From the NCBI GenBank assembly GCA_002255935.1, contig NKIO01000001.1, forward strand, positions 62,001 to 126,000: DNA of 64,000 bases, in the 5' to 3' direction. This DNA comes from Comamonadaceae bacterium PBBC2. Its GTDB lineage: Bacteria; Pseudomonadota; Gammaproteobacteria; Burkholderiales; Burkholderiaceae_C. The notes under the pieces were generated by a model that was not told the DNA's origin, ran no database searches, and saw nothing but the letters and a program-made list of their open reading frames with translations. Position numbers and translations under genes: made by a program. Below are positions 45,793-54,822 of the stretch, in pieces. Positions within the stretch are counted from its first letter, which is position 1. Each line of letters starts with the position of its first letter.

Positions 45793-46300
45793 GAAAACTG
45801 AAAAATACGATGATTCGCTGCTCGATGGCTTCGATATCAGTTTGCTTGCTGCACTGCAACGCGACTCCACAGCAACCCACCAGCAAATTGGCGCCGAGAT
45901 TCATTTGAGCGCCTCGCAGGTCAGCCGCCGGGTGCAGCGCCTGCAGTCCGCGGGCATCATCAGCCGCTACGTGGCCCTGCTCAACCCCGCGGCGCTGGGC
46001 CTCACCGTGCGTGCGGTGAGCTACGTCATCCTCACCCGCCACAGTGGTGACGAGGGCTTGGCTTTTGAGCGAGAGATTGCGCTGTTTCCTGAGGTGCTGG
46101 AGTGCTATTCCGTGGCCGGTGAGTCGGACTACATCTTGCAAATCGTGGCGGCCGATTTACACACGCTGTCGGAATCCGTGCTGCGCCGCCTGACGCGCAT
46201 TCAGGGTGTGGGCAGTATTCGCTCCAATATCGTGCTCAACTGCATCAAATCCACCACACAGCTGCCGCTGGTGCATGCGGGCCTGCCCAAGTCACGTTAG
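45791..46300 (+). CDS. Lrp/AsnC-family transcriptional regulator
   Basis: 169 residues. N-terminal HTH (FDISLLAALQRDSTATHQQI and LSASQVSRRVQRLQSAGII) and the C-terminal RAM/AsnC ligand domain (VAGESDYILQIVAADLHTL). Divergent from hpd, so it probably senses an aromatic amino acid and controls the catabolic genes; this is inferred from position. No Shine-Dalgarno is seen before the ATG at 45791, so the mRNA may be nearly leaderless. The stop overlaps the convergent diguanylate cyclase gene. Confidence 0.9.
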   Translation: MKTEKYDDSLLDGFDISLLAALQRDSTATHQQIGAEIHLSASQVSRRVQRLQSAGIISRYVALLNPAALGLTVRAVSYVILTRHSGDEGLAFEREIALFPEVLECYSVAGESDYILQIVAADLHTLSESVLRRLTRIQGVGSIRSNIVLNCIKSTTQLPLVHAGLPKSR

Positions 46301-47412
46301 GGCGTGCCCATCACCACCCGGTTGCGCCCTTGCCGCTTGGCTTCATACAAGGCCCGGTCGGCGGCTTGAATCAAACCTTCAGGCGTGGTGGCGTGACCCG
46401 GAAATCCGGCGACGCCAATCGACAAGCGTGTGCTGATCTGAAACTCGCCAAAGCCCAGCACAGCGGCCTCCACTTTTTGCCGGTACTGCTCGGCACGCGC
46501 CTGGGCCGATGCCAAGGGCATATTGGGGAAAAGTACCAAAAACTCTTCACCGCCATAGCGGCACACCAAATCACTACCGCGCACCTCTTGCACCAGGATG
46601 GCACCCAGTTGTTTAAGCACCTCGTCTCCGGCCTGGTGGCCGTAGGTGTCGTTCACCGTTTTGAAGTGGTCAATGTCGATCATCAACAGGCTCAGCGGCT
46701 GCCCCTCGCGCATGCAGCGCGCCAGCTCGCGGCCCATGGTCTCGGTCAGGTAGCGCCGGTTATACAGCCCGGTGAGCGGGTCGCAATTCACCTGCTGGGT
46801 CAGCAGGCCTTGTAGCGATTGCACTTCATGGAGCTGCTGTTGCAAGGCGGTTTCGCTTTTCATCAGCTTGTGCCGTATGGCCCGCAGCACCAGCGCCCGG
46901 CGGTTGGCGTCCAATGAAAACAGAAACAAGTACAGCGCCAACGAGGCCATGCAAATCAGGGTCACCAGCACATCGGTCTGTGGAGAAAAACGCAGGCCAC
47001 TCCAAGCCATTACGCCCAAGCTGCCCACCACCATGGCCGCACTGGCCAGTAAGGCCCCGCGCACACCACGAAACGCCGACAGCCCCATCACCCCGCAAAT
47101 CCACAGTGAAAAAGTGATCCACAGCGGAAACTCCAGCACCGCTACCCAGACCCCAAAGCCCAGCGCATCCAGCACCATGGTTTTGATTTCGGTGGCCAAG
47201 GGATCTTTGGAATGCTTGGCCGCCAGATACACAACATGCGGATACACCAAAAACTGCGCGGCCATGCAGGCCATCGTCCAGCTGCTATACGCCTGCGCTG
47301 CCAAGTGCAGCGCCATGGCCACAAACACCACGGCCCACGAGATGCTGCGGGTTCGGTAATTCATGCTGACCACCCAATGCATCTTGGGGGTGTTGGGCTG
47401 TGCCTGCGTCAT
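46297..47412 (-). CDS. MASE2-GGDEF diguanylate cyclase
   Basis: 371 residues. About residues 20-190 form a membrane sensor domain of MASE2 type with several hydrophobic helices; a short coiled coil (TALQQQLHEVQSLQGLL) links it to the GGDEF domain. The active-site motif reads GGEEF in LVCRYGGEEFLVLFPN, with metal-binding IDIDHFKTVNDTYGH, so synthesis of c-di-GMP is expected. No RxxD inhibitory site stands out before the motif. It converges on the Lrp gene with a 4-bp overlap. Confidence 0.92.
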   Translation of the reverse strand: MTQAQPNTPKMHWVVSMNYRTRSISWAVVFVAMALHLAAQAYSSWTMACMAAQFLVYPHVVYLAAKHSKDPLATEIKTMVLDALGFGVWVAVLEFPLWITFSLWICGVMGLSAFRGVRGALLASAAMVVGSLGVMAWSGLRFSPQTDVLVTLICMASLALYLFLFSLDANRRALVLRAIRHKLMKSETALQQQLHEVQSLQGLLTQQVNCDPLTGLYNRRYLTETMGRELARCMREGQPLSLLMIDIDHFKTVNDTYGHQAGDEVLKQLGAILVQEVRGSDLVCRYGGEEFLVLFPNMPLASAQARAEQYRQKVEAAVLGFGEFQISTRLSIGVAGFPGHATTPEGLIQAADRALYEAKRQGRNRVVMGTP

Positions 47413-47558
47413 GGATCAAGGGTCGGTGATATTCGGAGTGCTTCGGTCTTTATAACCACAAATCGTCTGTCAGGCCCCCAAAGCCGTGTTTCGTCTCAGA
47501 AACTCAGGGCCCTGCGCTTTTAGCCGCTACATTCGCGGCACTCACTTGCTTTACATTC

Positions 47559-49046
47559 ATGCCCATGAAAATTTTAAAGACGCAAATATGGAGCCGCTTA
47601 GCGCCGCTGATGCTGGGGCTCGGCCTGATGGCCCACCCGGCTGCCCAGGCGCAAACCGTATCCACCAAACCCTGCCACCTGCCGGGCATGCGCGATGCCG
47701 TGCAGTGCGGCAGCCTGGCCCGGCCGCTGAACCCGGAAGACCCCAACGGCAAACAAGTGCAAATTCAATTTGCAATGCTGCCGTCCAAGGCCCGAGAAAA
47801 GCATCCCGACCCGATTTACTTCTTGGCCGGTGGGCCAGGCCAAAGCGCCATGGACCTGATACCGGCCATGCAGGGTGCCATGTCACGCTTGAATAACCGC
47901 CGCGACTTGGTGTTTGTAGACCAGCGCGGCACGGGTGAGAGCGCTCCCTTGAAATGCGAGCGCGAAACCCAGCTGGGCTTGGCCGATTCACTCGACCCCA
48001 CGCAACTGCCCACGCGCATGGCCAAGTGCCGCGCCGCGCTGGAGAAACTGCCCCATGGTGATCTGCGCTTTTACAGCACCAGCATTGCCATGCAAGACCT
48101 GGATGCGGTGCGCGCCGCCCTGGGGCAAGAACGTATCAATCTGATAGGTGCGTCTTACGGCACCCGCACGGCGCTGGAATATTTGCGCCAATACCCCCAG
48201 CGGGTGCGCCGCATGGTGATTGACGGCGTGGCACCGGCCAGCATGTCACTCACCGAGTCCATGGCCGACGACGCCAACGCCGCCTGGAAATCTTTGGCAG
48301 AGGACTGTGCTGCGGACCCAGCCTGCGCCAAAGCCCACCCCACGCTGGCCAAACAGTGGGACGCGCTGTTTGCATCGCTACCCCAGAGCATTGCGGTCAA
48401 CAACCCCCTGACCGGCGCGCCCGAACGCGTCACGCTAACCGCGCCGATGGTGGCTGGCATGGTGCGCGGCCCCCTGTACGCCCCCCAAATGGCGGCGGGC
48501 TTGCCCTATGCCATCAGCGAAGCGGCCCAGAGCCGCTGGACCCCGCTCATTGGTCTGGCCAGTGCCACGGTCAGCCGCTCCGGTGGCGGTGGCATGGCCA
48601 TGGGCATGCACTTCTCCGTCATTTGTGCTGAAGACCCGCTGCGCTCTGCTGGCCCCGCCACGGCGGGTCACTTTGCCGGTTTGATGGATACTTCTTACAA
48701 AGGGGTATGCGCCGATTGGCCCAAAGCGAAGGTGGACAAGGCCTTCTACACCCTGCCCCCATCGGCCTCACCCGTACTGATGTTCAGCGGCGGCGTAGAC
48801 CCTGCCACACCACCCCGCCACGCCGAGGCGGTAGCCAAGGCACTGGGCGACCAGGTACGCCACATACTGGTACCCAAAGCGGGCCACGGCATCTTGCGCC
48901 TGGGCTGCACCAGCGACATGGTTTTCAAATTCATCGACAACAAGGTGAACGCCGACGCACTGAAAGTAGACGCCGCTTGCCTGGCCAATATCCCCCGCCC
49001 CACCGCCTTTATCCCCCTGGGTGCCACTCTGGAAAGCCGGCCATGA
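47559..49046 (+). CDS. Secreted alpha/beta-hydrolase peptidase (TAP/SlpD-like)
   Basis: 495 residues. Signal peptide (MPMKILKTQIWSRLAPLMLG, cleavage near HPAAQAQ). Alpha/beta-hydrolase domain with oxyanion-loop FLAGGPGQS, VFVDQRGTGES, nucleophile in IGASYGTRTAL, then a C-terminal TAP-like domain with Asp in MFSGGVDPATPP and His in PKAGHGIL. Expected to cleave N-terminal residues from peptides in the periplasm or outside. An ATG two codons later is an equal start. Its stop overlaps the start of the next ABC gene (ATGA), which couples peptidase and exporter. Confidence 0.88.
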   Translation: MPMKILKTQIWSRLAPLMLGLGLMAHPAAQAQTVSTKPCHLPGMRDAVQCGSLARPLNPEDPNGKQVQIQFAMLPSKAREKHPDPIYFLAGGPGQSAMDLIPAMQGAMSRLNNRRDLVFVDQRGTGESAPLKCERETQLGLADSLDPTQLPTRMAKCRAALEKLPHGDLRFYSTSIAMQDLDAVRAALGQERINLIGASYGTRTALEYLRQYPQRVRRMVIDGVAPASMSLTESMADDANAAWKSLAEDCAADPACAKAHPTLAKQWDALFASLPQSIAVNNPLTGAPERVTLTAPMVAGMVRGPLYAPQMAAGLPYAISEAAQSRWTPLIGLASATVSRSGGGGMAMGMHFSVICAEDPLRSAGPATAGHFAGLMDTSYKGVCADWPKAKVDKAFYTLPPSASPVLMFSGGVDPATPPRHAEAVAKALGDQVRHILVPKAGHGILRLGCTSDMVFKFIDNKVNADALKVDAACLANIPRPTAFIPLGATLESRP

Positions 49047-49819
49047 TCCTCGTAGAAAACTTAAGCAAACAATTCGTCACACCCAAGCGCTTTCGGGTGC
49101 CAGCGGTTACGGTGCAGGCCGTGGCCGACATGAGTTTTACCGCAGACAACGGCTGCATCACCGGCCTGCTGGGGGCCAATGGCGCGGGCAAAACCACATC
49201 GCTGCGCATTGTGGCGGGCCTGCTAACCGCAGACACCGGCCGCGTGATGATTGACGACATTGATGTGCGCCAAAACCCACGCGCGGCACTGGCACGCATT
49301 GGCTGCCTGAGCGATTCGCGCGGCCTGTACCCACGCCTGACGGCGCGTGAAAACGTCATCTACTACGGCCGCCTGCAGGGCCTGAGCCAACTGGCCGCCG
49401 TCAAGCGCACGGACGAGCTGGGCGAGCTGCTAGATATGACCGAACTGCTGGACCGCCGCACCGAAGGCTTTAGCCAGGGCGAGCGCATGAAAACAGCACT
49501 GGCCCGCGCGCTGATCCACGACCCGGCCAACCTGCTGCTCGATGAGCCCACCAATGGGCTGGACGTGGTGGCGACGCGCCGCCTGCGGGATGCGCTGCGC
49601 CATTTGGCATCACCCCAGGGTGGAAACAAATGCATCGTGTTTTCTACCCACATCATGCAAGAGGTGGAGCGCCTGTGTGGCGATGTAAGCGTGGTGGCCG
49701 CCGGACGGGATGTAGCCCGTGGCAGCGTGCGCGCCCTGTGCGAACAGACCGGATGCCCGGATTTTGAAGACGCCTTTGTTGCCCTGGCCTTCGCGCCGGG
49801 CGTGGGAGTAGCAGCATGA
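49043..49819 (+). CDS. ABC exporter ATP-binding protein (NatA-like)
   Basis: 258 residues. Walker A GANGAGKTT, Walker B LLLDEPTNGLDVV, H-loop STHIMQEVERLC. The signature is FSQGERMKTALARAL, where Gln replaces the usual first Gly of LSGGQ, as in NatA. It overlaps both neighbours by 4 nt (ATGA at each end), so all three genes are translated together. Confidence 0.9.
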   Translation: MILVENLSKQFVTPKRFRVPAVTVQAVADMSFTADNGCITGLLGANGAGKTTSLRIVAGLLTADTGRVMIDDIDVRQNPRAALARIGCLSDSRGLYPRLTARENVIYYGRLQGLSQLAAVKRTDELGELLDMTELLDRRTEGFSQGERMKTALARALIHDPANLLLDEPTNGLDVVATRRLRDALRHLASPQGGNKCIVFSTHIMQEVERLCGDVSVVAAGRDVARGSVRALCEQTGCPDFEDAFVALAFAPGVGVAA

Positions 49820-50991
49820 ATACCGCTATGAAAGACAGCTGGATCGTTTTTCGCAAAGAGATGGTCGATGCCGTGCGCGACCGCAAGACCTTGATGATGA
49901 TTTTCTTCACCGCGGTGCTGATTGGCCCGGTGATGCTGGTGGCGCTGTCTTTCATCGTCAGCCAGCAGGAAGAAAAATCCGAGCGCCGCGAGGTCTGGGT
50001 GGCCGGGCTGGAGCGCGCGCCCGCGCTGCACAACTACCTGCTGCGCCAGGGCATGAAAGTCAATGCAGCCCCTGAAGACTACGAGGCCCAACTGCGCGAC
50101 TTCCGCCTGGGGGAATCCGTCATTTTGGTGCCTGAGGATTACGCCGAAAAGCAAAGCAAGGGCGAGTCCCCCGAGCTGCGCGTGGTGTTTGACTCGGCCA
50201 ACCGCCAGTCCAGCGTGCTGGTGGGCCGCAACGTGGGCTTGCTGGATGGCTATAGCCGCGAGCAGGGTATGTTGGAGATGTCCATGCGCGGGGTGGCACC
50301 TGCCGTGCTGCAGCCGTTTCGTATTCAAGAGCGCAACCTGGCCAGCGCGCAAAGCCGATCATCACAAATGACGGGCATGGTGCCCTGGATGGTGATGATG
50401 GCCGTGCTGGTGGGCAGCCTGACGGTAGCGCTGGACACCACTGCGGGCGAGCGCGAGCGTTCATCGCTAGAGCCGCTGCTGACCAATCCGATCACGACCT
50501 TTGCCTTGGTGGTGGGTAAATGGATGGCAGCGTCTGCCGTCGCCATGGCGATTGCTGCACTCAGCGTGACGAGCTTCTTCCCGGCGAAACTACTCATTCA
50601 AAGTGAGGCGCTGCAGGCCATGTTCCGCTTCGGGGCCATGGAGGCGGGGCTATTTTTATTGATGCTGTTGCCGCTGGCGGCGGCGGTGTCTGCAGTGCTG
50701 ATGCTGGCCGCCATTTATGGCCGCACCGTCAAAGAAGCACAGAGCCGTGCCACGGTAGCCCTGCTCGGTTTTCAGTTCGCACCCTTGATTGCGATCATGG
50801 ATTTTTCAGGCGAGAAGCCTTGGCACTTGCTGGTGCCCAGCCTGGCACAGCAGTCGGTGATGCTGCGCGTGCTGCGTGGCGATGAATTGCACTTGCAGCA
50901 CCTGCTGGTGCCGACCGGGGTGAGTCTGGCGGTGACCGTAGTGTGTTTGGTGGTGTTGGCGCGGCGAATGAAGAGTTTGGCGATTCGCTAA
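49816..50991 (+). CDS. ABC exporter permease (NatB-like)
   Basis: 391 residues. One N-terminal helix (LMMIFFTAVLIGPVMLVALS), a large extracytoplasmic part (about 45-180), then five more helices (for example MVPWMVMMAVLVGSLTVAL). This is the NatB/ABC-2 layout. Sodium export by NatAB is known in Bacillus; here the coupled peptidase suggests another role, possibly peptide-linked. Confidence 0.88.
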   Translation: MNTAMKDSWIVFRKEMVDAVRDRKTLMMIFFTAVLIGPVMLVALSFIVSQQEEKSERREVWVAGLERAPALHNYLLRQGMKVNAAPEDYEAQLRDFRLGESVILVPEDYAEKQSKGESPELRVVFDSANRQSSVLVGRNVGLLDGYSREQGMLEMSMRGVAPAVLQPFRIQERNLASAQSRSSQMTGMVPWMVMMAVLVGSLTVALDTTAGERERSSLEPLLTNPITTFALVVGKWMAASAVAMAIAALSVTSFFPAKLLIQSEALQAMFRFGAMEAGLFLLMLLPLAAAVSAVLMLAAIYGRTVKEAQSRATVALLGFQFAPLIAIMDFSGEKPWHLLVPSLAQQSVMLRVLRGDELHLQHLLVPTGVSLAVTVVCLVVLARRMKSLAIR

Positions 50992-51001
50992 AAGTGGCAA
51001 C

Positions 51002-51099
51002 GCCCTGAAGGAGGCTGGGTGGACAAAATCGCTCGTGTCACCCGGCCTTCGGCCTCCTTCTTTACCTCGCCATTTTGCCCACCCAGCCTCCTCCAGGGC
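51002..51099. repeat. Long inverted repeat between convergent genes
   Basis: Arms of 28 nt (51002-51029 and 51072-51099) match at 26 positions; the two exceptions would be G-U pairs in minus-strand RNA. The loop contains a small GGCC-TTC-GGCC hairpin. It lies between the NatB-like gene and the M13 peptidase gene and may protect or terminate the 3' end of the latter. Confidence 0.75.
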
Positions 51100-51124
51100 T
51101 TAGCTCAGTTGGGCTGGAATCACC

Positions 51125-53233
51125 CTACCAAACCTTGCAAACCTTATCGCGAACCATAGCCTGACCCGGTTTGCAACTAAAGGCCTTCGCAAACTCCGGC
51201 ATATTCGACACCACCCCATTGATGCGGTAACGCGGTGGGGAATGCGGGTCGGTCTGGGCTTGCAGGCGCTCGGCTTCGGGCCGGGTGTTGGAGCAGGCCC
51301 ACTGGGCCAGGCCGACAAAGAAACGTTGATCCGGTGTCAGGCCTTGGATCACTTCCAGCTTCTGGTTCGCGGTAGTGGTCTTCCAAGCGGCATAGGCCAA
51401 GATGGTGCCGCCCAAGTCGGCCAAGTCTTCACCCAGGGTCAGCTTGCCGTTGACCTTCACATCGTCCACGGCGGTGTAGCTTGAGTACTGCTTCACGATG
51501 CAGGAGGCACGGCGCTCAAACTCCTTGCCGTCTTTTGCGTTCCACCAGTCGCGCAGATTGCCCTTGGCATCAAAGCGGCGGCCTTCGTCGTCAAAACCAT
51601 GGATCAGCTCGTGGCCGATGGTGGAACCGGTGTTGCCATAGTTGGGCGCATCGTCCGAGCGCGGGTCAAACAGCGGGGGCTGCAAGATGCCGGCGGGGAA
51701 GTTGATGTCATTCATCTGCGCGTTGTAATAGGCGTTCACGGTGGGTGGCGTCATGCCCCACTCGGCGCGGTCTACCGGCTTGCCGATTTTGGCGAGCTGG
51801 CGCTGGGCTTCAAACACTTGGCTGCGCTGCACATTACCCGCAAAGTCATCGGGCTTCACTTGCAGCGCCGTGTAATCACGCCATTGCTCAGGGTAGCCAA
51901 TCTTGTTGACCATCGTGGCCAGCTTGGCATGTGCAGCCCTCTTGGTGGCGGGGCTCATCCAGTCCAGCGCGTCCAGGCGCGTGGTCATGGCCTGCTGGAT
52001 TGCCAGCGTCATGTCTTGCGCGCGCTGGCGGGTTTGCGGTGTGAAGGTGCGCTGGGTAAACACCTGGCCCAGGGCTTCACCCAGGTCGCGGTCCACCCAG
52101 GTGACGCACTGTTTCCAGCGCGCGGGCATGGTCTTCACGCCCAGCAGCTTGGCCGAGAAAAAATCAAAGCGCGCCTGCGCCAGCGGCTGCGACACATAGG
52201 GCGACTGGGCGGTCACGCTGTGCCAACGCAGATAGGTTTTCCATTGCGCCAGCGGGCGCTGCGCCAACAAGGTGTTGAGCTTGCGAAAGAACGCTGGTTG
52301 GGCCACGTTCAGCCCCACATCGCTGGCCAGCGGCAGGGCCTGCAGATACGCGCCCCAGCCTATGTTGGGTGCCAGTTTGGCTAACTGCGCCAGCGTCATC
52401 TTGTGGTACAGCTTGGTCGGGTCACGCCGCGCCTCTACCGACAAGGAGGCACGCGCCAGCGCGGTCTCCAGTTCCACAATCTGATCGGCAGCAGCGCGTG
52501 CCGCTGCAGGCGTGTCGCCCACCAGGCCCAGCACCTGGGCAATGTGCGCGCGGTAGGCTGCGCGAATGTCTTTGGACTTGGCATCGCTGCGCAGGTAGTA
52601 GTCGCGCTCGGGCAGGCCCAGGCCACCCGCGTCCAGCGTGGCGATCATGCGTTCGGAATCTGCAAAGTCTTGCTCCACCGCCAGATGGAACAGCGCGTTG
52701 TCCGTGCCATGGCCATGCAGCCAGGCCAGCAGCGCGGGCAAGGACTGCACGCTATCGAGCGCGGCAATGCGATTCAGGGCCGGGGCCAGCGGTGCCTGGC
52801 CTGCGGCGTTCACCGCGTCTTCATTCATGCAGGCGGCGAAGTAGTCGCCCGTCTTTTGCTCAGCCGCGCTGCGCTGCGCGCCGGGTTTGGCCGCATCCAG
52901 CAACAAGGCCCACAGGTAGCGCAGGTTGTCGTCATGCAGCTTGCTGTAGACGCTCCAGTCCGATTGGTCACCGGGGATCGGGTTGGCCTGCTGCCAGCCG
53001 CCGCAGCTGTAACTGTAAAAGTCTTCACAGGGGTTGGCACTGCGGTCCATGGAGGACGCATCCAGGCTAGGCGAATACGGCAACTCGGACAGCGGGCCCT
53101 GGGCGGGCTGCACCGCCACGGGCTCCGCCGCCCATGCCAGTGTGGCGGCACAAGCCAGTGCCACCGCGGTGAGTGATTGGCAGAGCCGCACACGGGGGCT
53201 GCGGGCTGAGGCAAAGCGTTGATTTATGCGCAT
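51125..53233 (-). CDS. M13-family (neprilysin-like) zinc metallopeptidase
   Basis: 702 residues. Signal peptide ending near LAWAAEP, a large N-terminal domain beginning SANPCEDFYSYSCGGW, then the catalytic domain with NAYYN, the zinc motif HELIH in GSTIGHELIHGFDDEG, GEDLADLGG (third ligand Glu) and the C-terminal CKVW. Expected to degrade peptides in the periplasm (PepO type). The ATG at 53231-53233 lies only 7 nt from a dispersed repeat copy. No Shine-Dalgarno is evident. Confidence 0.93.
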   Translation of the reverse strand: MRINQRFASARSPRVRLCQSLTAVALACAATLAWAAEPVAVQPAQGPLSELPYSPSLDASSMDRSANPCEDFYSYSCGGWQQANPIPGDQSDWSVYSKLHDDNLRYLWALLLDAAKPGAQRSAAEQKTGDYFAACMNEDAVNAAGQAPLAPALNRIAALDSVQSLPALLAWLHGHGTDNALFHLAVEQDFADSERMIATLDAGGLGLPERDYYLRSDAKSKDIRAAYRAHIAQVLGLVGDTPAAARAAADQIVELETALARASLSVEARRDPTKLYHKMTLAQLAKLAPNIGWGAYLQALPLASDVGLNVAQPAFFRKLNTLLAQRPLAQWKTYLRWHSVTAQSPYVSQPLAQARFDFFSAKLLGVKTMPARWKQCVTWVDRDLGEALGQVFTQRTFTPQTRQRAQDMTLAIQQAMTTRLDALDWMSPATKRAAHAKLATMVNKIGYPEQWRDYTALQVKPDDFAGNVQRSQVFEAQRQLAKIGKPVDRAEWGMTPPTVNAYYNAQMNDINFPAGILQPPLFDPRSDDAPNYGNTGSTIGHELIHGFDDEGRRFDAKGNLRDWWNAKDGKEFERRASCIVKQYSSYTAVDDVKVNGKLTLGEDLADLGGTILAYAAWKTTTANQKLEVIQGLTPDQRFFVGLAQWACSNTRPEAERLQAQTDPHSPPRYRINGVVSNMPEFAKAFSCKPGQAMVRDKVCKVW

Positions 53234-53240
53234 ACTTTTG

Positions 53241-53300
53241 TGCCAAATAGTCCGTTCAGGCCGTGGATAGTGCGGGAGCAGCTATGAAACCAATAGCAAG
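53241..53300 (-). repeat. Dispersed repeat, copy 7
   Basis: Minus-strand orientation: AGCTGCTCCCGCACTATCCA core and GGCCTGAACGGACTATTTGG tail, ending 7 nt before the M13 peptidase ATG. It occupies nearly the whole gap to the M20 peptidase gene. Confidence 0.9.
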
Positions 53301-53303
53301 CGT

Positions 53304-54791
53304 CTACTGCGCCTGCGCCACTTGCGTAATCAGCCGGTGGTAGAAGCGGATCGCACCGGCGTAGTTGGCCACGCCCAGCCGCTCATTGGTGCCATGAAAT
53401 AACTTCAGGTCTTGCGCGTTAGCGCGTATCGGCGAGAACTTGAAAATATGGTCGCTGATCGCGCCGTAGTGAATCGAATCCGTGCCCGCCACCATCAGGC
53501 CGGGGGCCACCAGCGCATCGGGGAAGATTTCACGCACGGTGGTGTTGAGCAAGCGGTATTGCGCAGAATCCGTCGGGGCCACTTTGGAGGCGTCTACCGC
53601 GCCTGGCAAGGCCAGCAGCTCAAACTGATCCTTTGGCGCGGCCCCACTCACCTTGGCGCGCATATGCTCCAGCACCTGCTCTTTGGTATCGCCCGGCAGG
53701 ATGCGGAAGTTCACCGTGGCCTCGGCGCGGCCGGGCAGCACATTGTCTTTGTTGCCCGCGTTCACAATCGTCAGCGCTGTGGTGGTGCGCAGCATGGCAT
53801 TGGTGCTGCCCGTGCCTTCCAACTGCTTTTGCACCACCGGGCCAAACAGCCACAGGTTGGACAAAGCCACCCGGCTGAAGCCACCCATTTCGGGGGCCAG
53901 CGTGTCAAACATCTCGGCCGCCACGCCACGGATGCCGCCCGGCAGTTGTTCATCGTCCAGCCGCTTCAGGGCGGCGCTCAGCATGCCAATGGCGCTGGTG
54001 CCCGCCTTGGGTGGCATGGACGAATGGCCGGGTGTGGCCGACATCTTCAACACCACCGACATATAGCCCTTCTCGGCCACGCCAATCAGCGCGGTGGGCT
54101 GTTGGATGCCAGGCATCACGCCTTCTAGCACCAGCAGACCTTCGTCCAGCACCATGTCCAGGCGCACGCCGCGCTCTTTGAGCAGGGCGGCAATCTGGGC
54201 CGCACCACGCAGGCCACCCACCTCTTCATCGGCACCGTAGGCCAGGTAAACGGTGCGCTTGGGTTTGAAGCCGCTGGTCAGCAGCATTTCTACCGCCTCC
54301 AGTTGCGACATCAGGTTGCCTTTGTCATCCCATGAGCCACGGCCCCAGACAAAGCCGTCTTTGACCTCGCCCGCAAAGGGTGGCACCTGCCAATCGCCCT
54401 CAGTGCCGGGTGCGACGGGCACCACATCCTGGTGGGCCATCAGCAGCACCGGCGGGGCTTTGGGGTCCGTGCCTTCCCAGGTGTAGAGCAGGCTTAAATC
54501 GGCCACCACTTCGCGCTTGAGCTTGGCGTGAACCGCCGGAAAGCGGGCCTGCACCAAGCTGTGCAATGCCTTGAATTCCTCAGCATTCAGGCTGGGGTTG
54601 TCACGCGCAGAAATGGTCTTGAGCCGCACCGCCTCACCCAGCCTGCGGGCCACGGCGGCCTCATCCACCGCCACCGGCGCCAGGGCTGCCACTTGCAATT
54701 GGCGCGAGCTTTTGCGCAGGGTGTTAACAGCCACCACGGCCACCAAAATCAATACCAAGGCCAGCACGGAGAGGCTTATTTTTTTAATCAT
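53304..54791 (-). CDS. M20-family metallopeptidase (carboxypeptidase PM20D1-like)
   Basis: 495 residues. N-terminal membrane anchor (ISLSVLALVLILVAVVAV), then metal-binding LLMAHQDVVPV, GRGSWDDKGN and YGADEEVGG, a dimerisation domain, and the last ligand in GTDSIHYG. Long loops and length match the PM20D1/carboxypeptidase S branch. Expected to cleave N-acyl amino acids or dipeptides outside the membrane. ATG at 54789-54791; no clear Shine-Dalgarno. Confidence 0.9.
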   Translation of the reverse strand: MIKKISLSVLALVLILVAVVAVNTLRKSSRQLQVAALAPVAVDEAAVARRLGEAVRLKTISARDNPSLNAEEFKALHSLVQARFPAVHAKLKREVVADLSLLYTWEGTDPKAPPVLLMAHQDVVPVAPGTEGDWQVPPFAGEVKDGFVWGRGSWDDKGNLMSQLEAVEMLLTSGFKPKRTVYLAYGADEEVGGLRGAAQIAALLKERGVRLDMVLDEGLLVLEGVMPGIQQPTALIGVAEKGYMSVVLKMSATPGHSSMPPKAGTSAIGMLSAALKRLDDEQLPGGIRGVAAEMFDTLAPEMGGFSRVALSNLWLFGPVVQKQLEGTGSTNAMLRTTTALTIVNAGNKDNVLPGRAEATVNFRILPGDTKEQVLEHMRAKVSGAAPKDQFELLALPGAVDASKVAPTDSAQYRLLNTTVREIFPDALVAPGLMVAGTDSIHYGAISDHIFKFSPIRANAQDLKLFHGTNERLGVANYAGAIRFYHRLITQVAQAQ

Positions 54792-54822
54792 GCGAACTGA
54801 ACCCAAAGAGTGATGAAGAGGG

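Noticed and set aside
51094-51120. CTTAGCTCAGTTGGG resembling a tRNA D-arm
   Set aside because: No acceptor stem, anticodon arm or T-arm can be drawn around it; it is the edge of the inverted repeat at 51002-51099. I found no tRNA or rRNA in the window.
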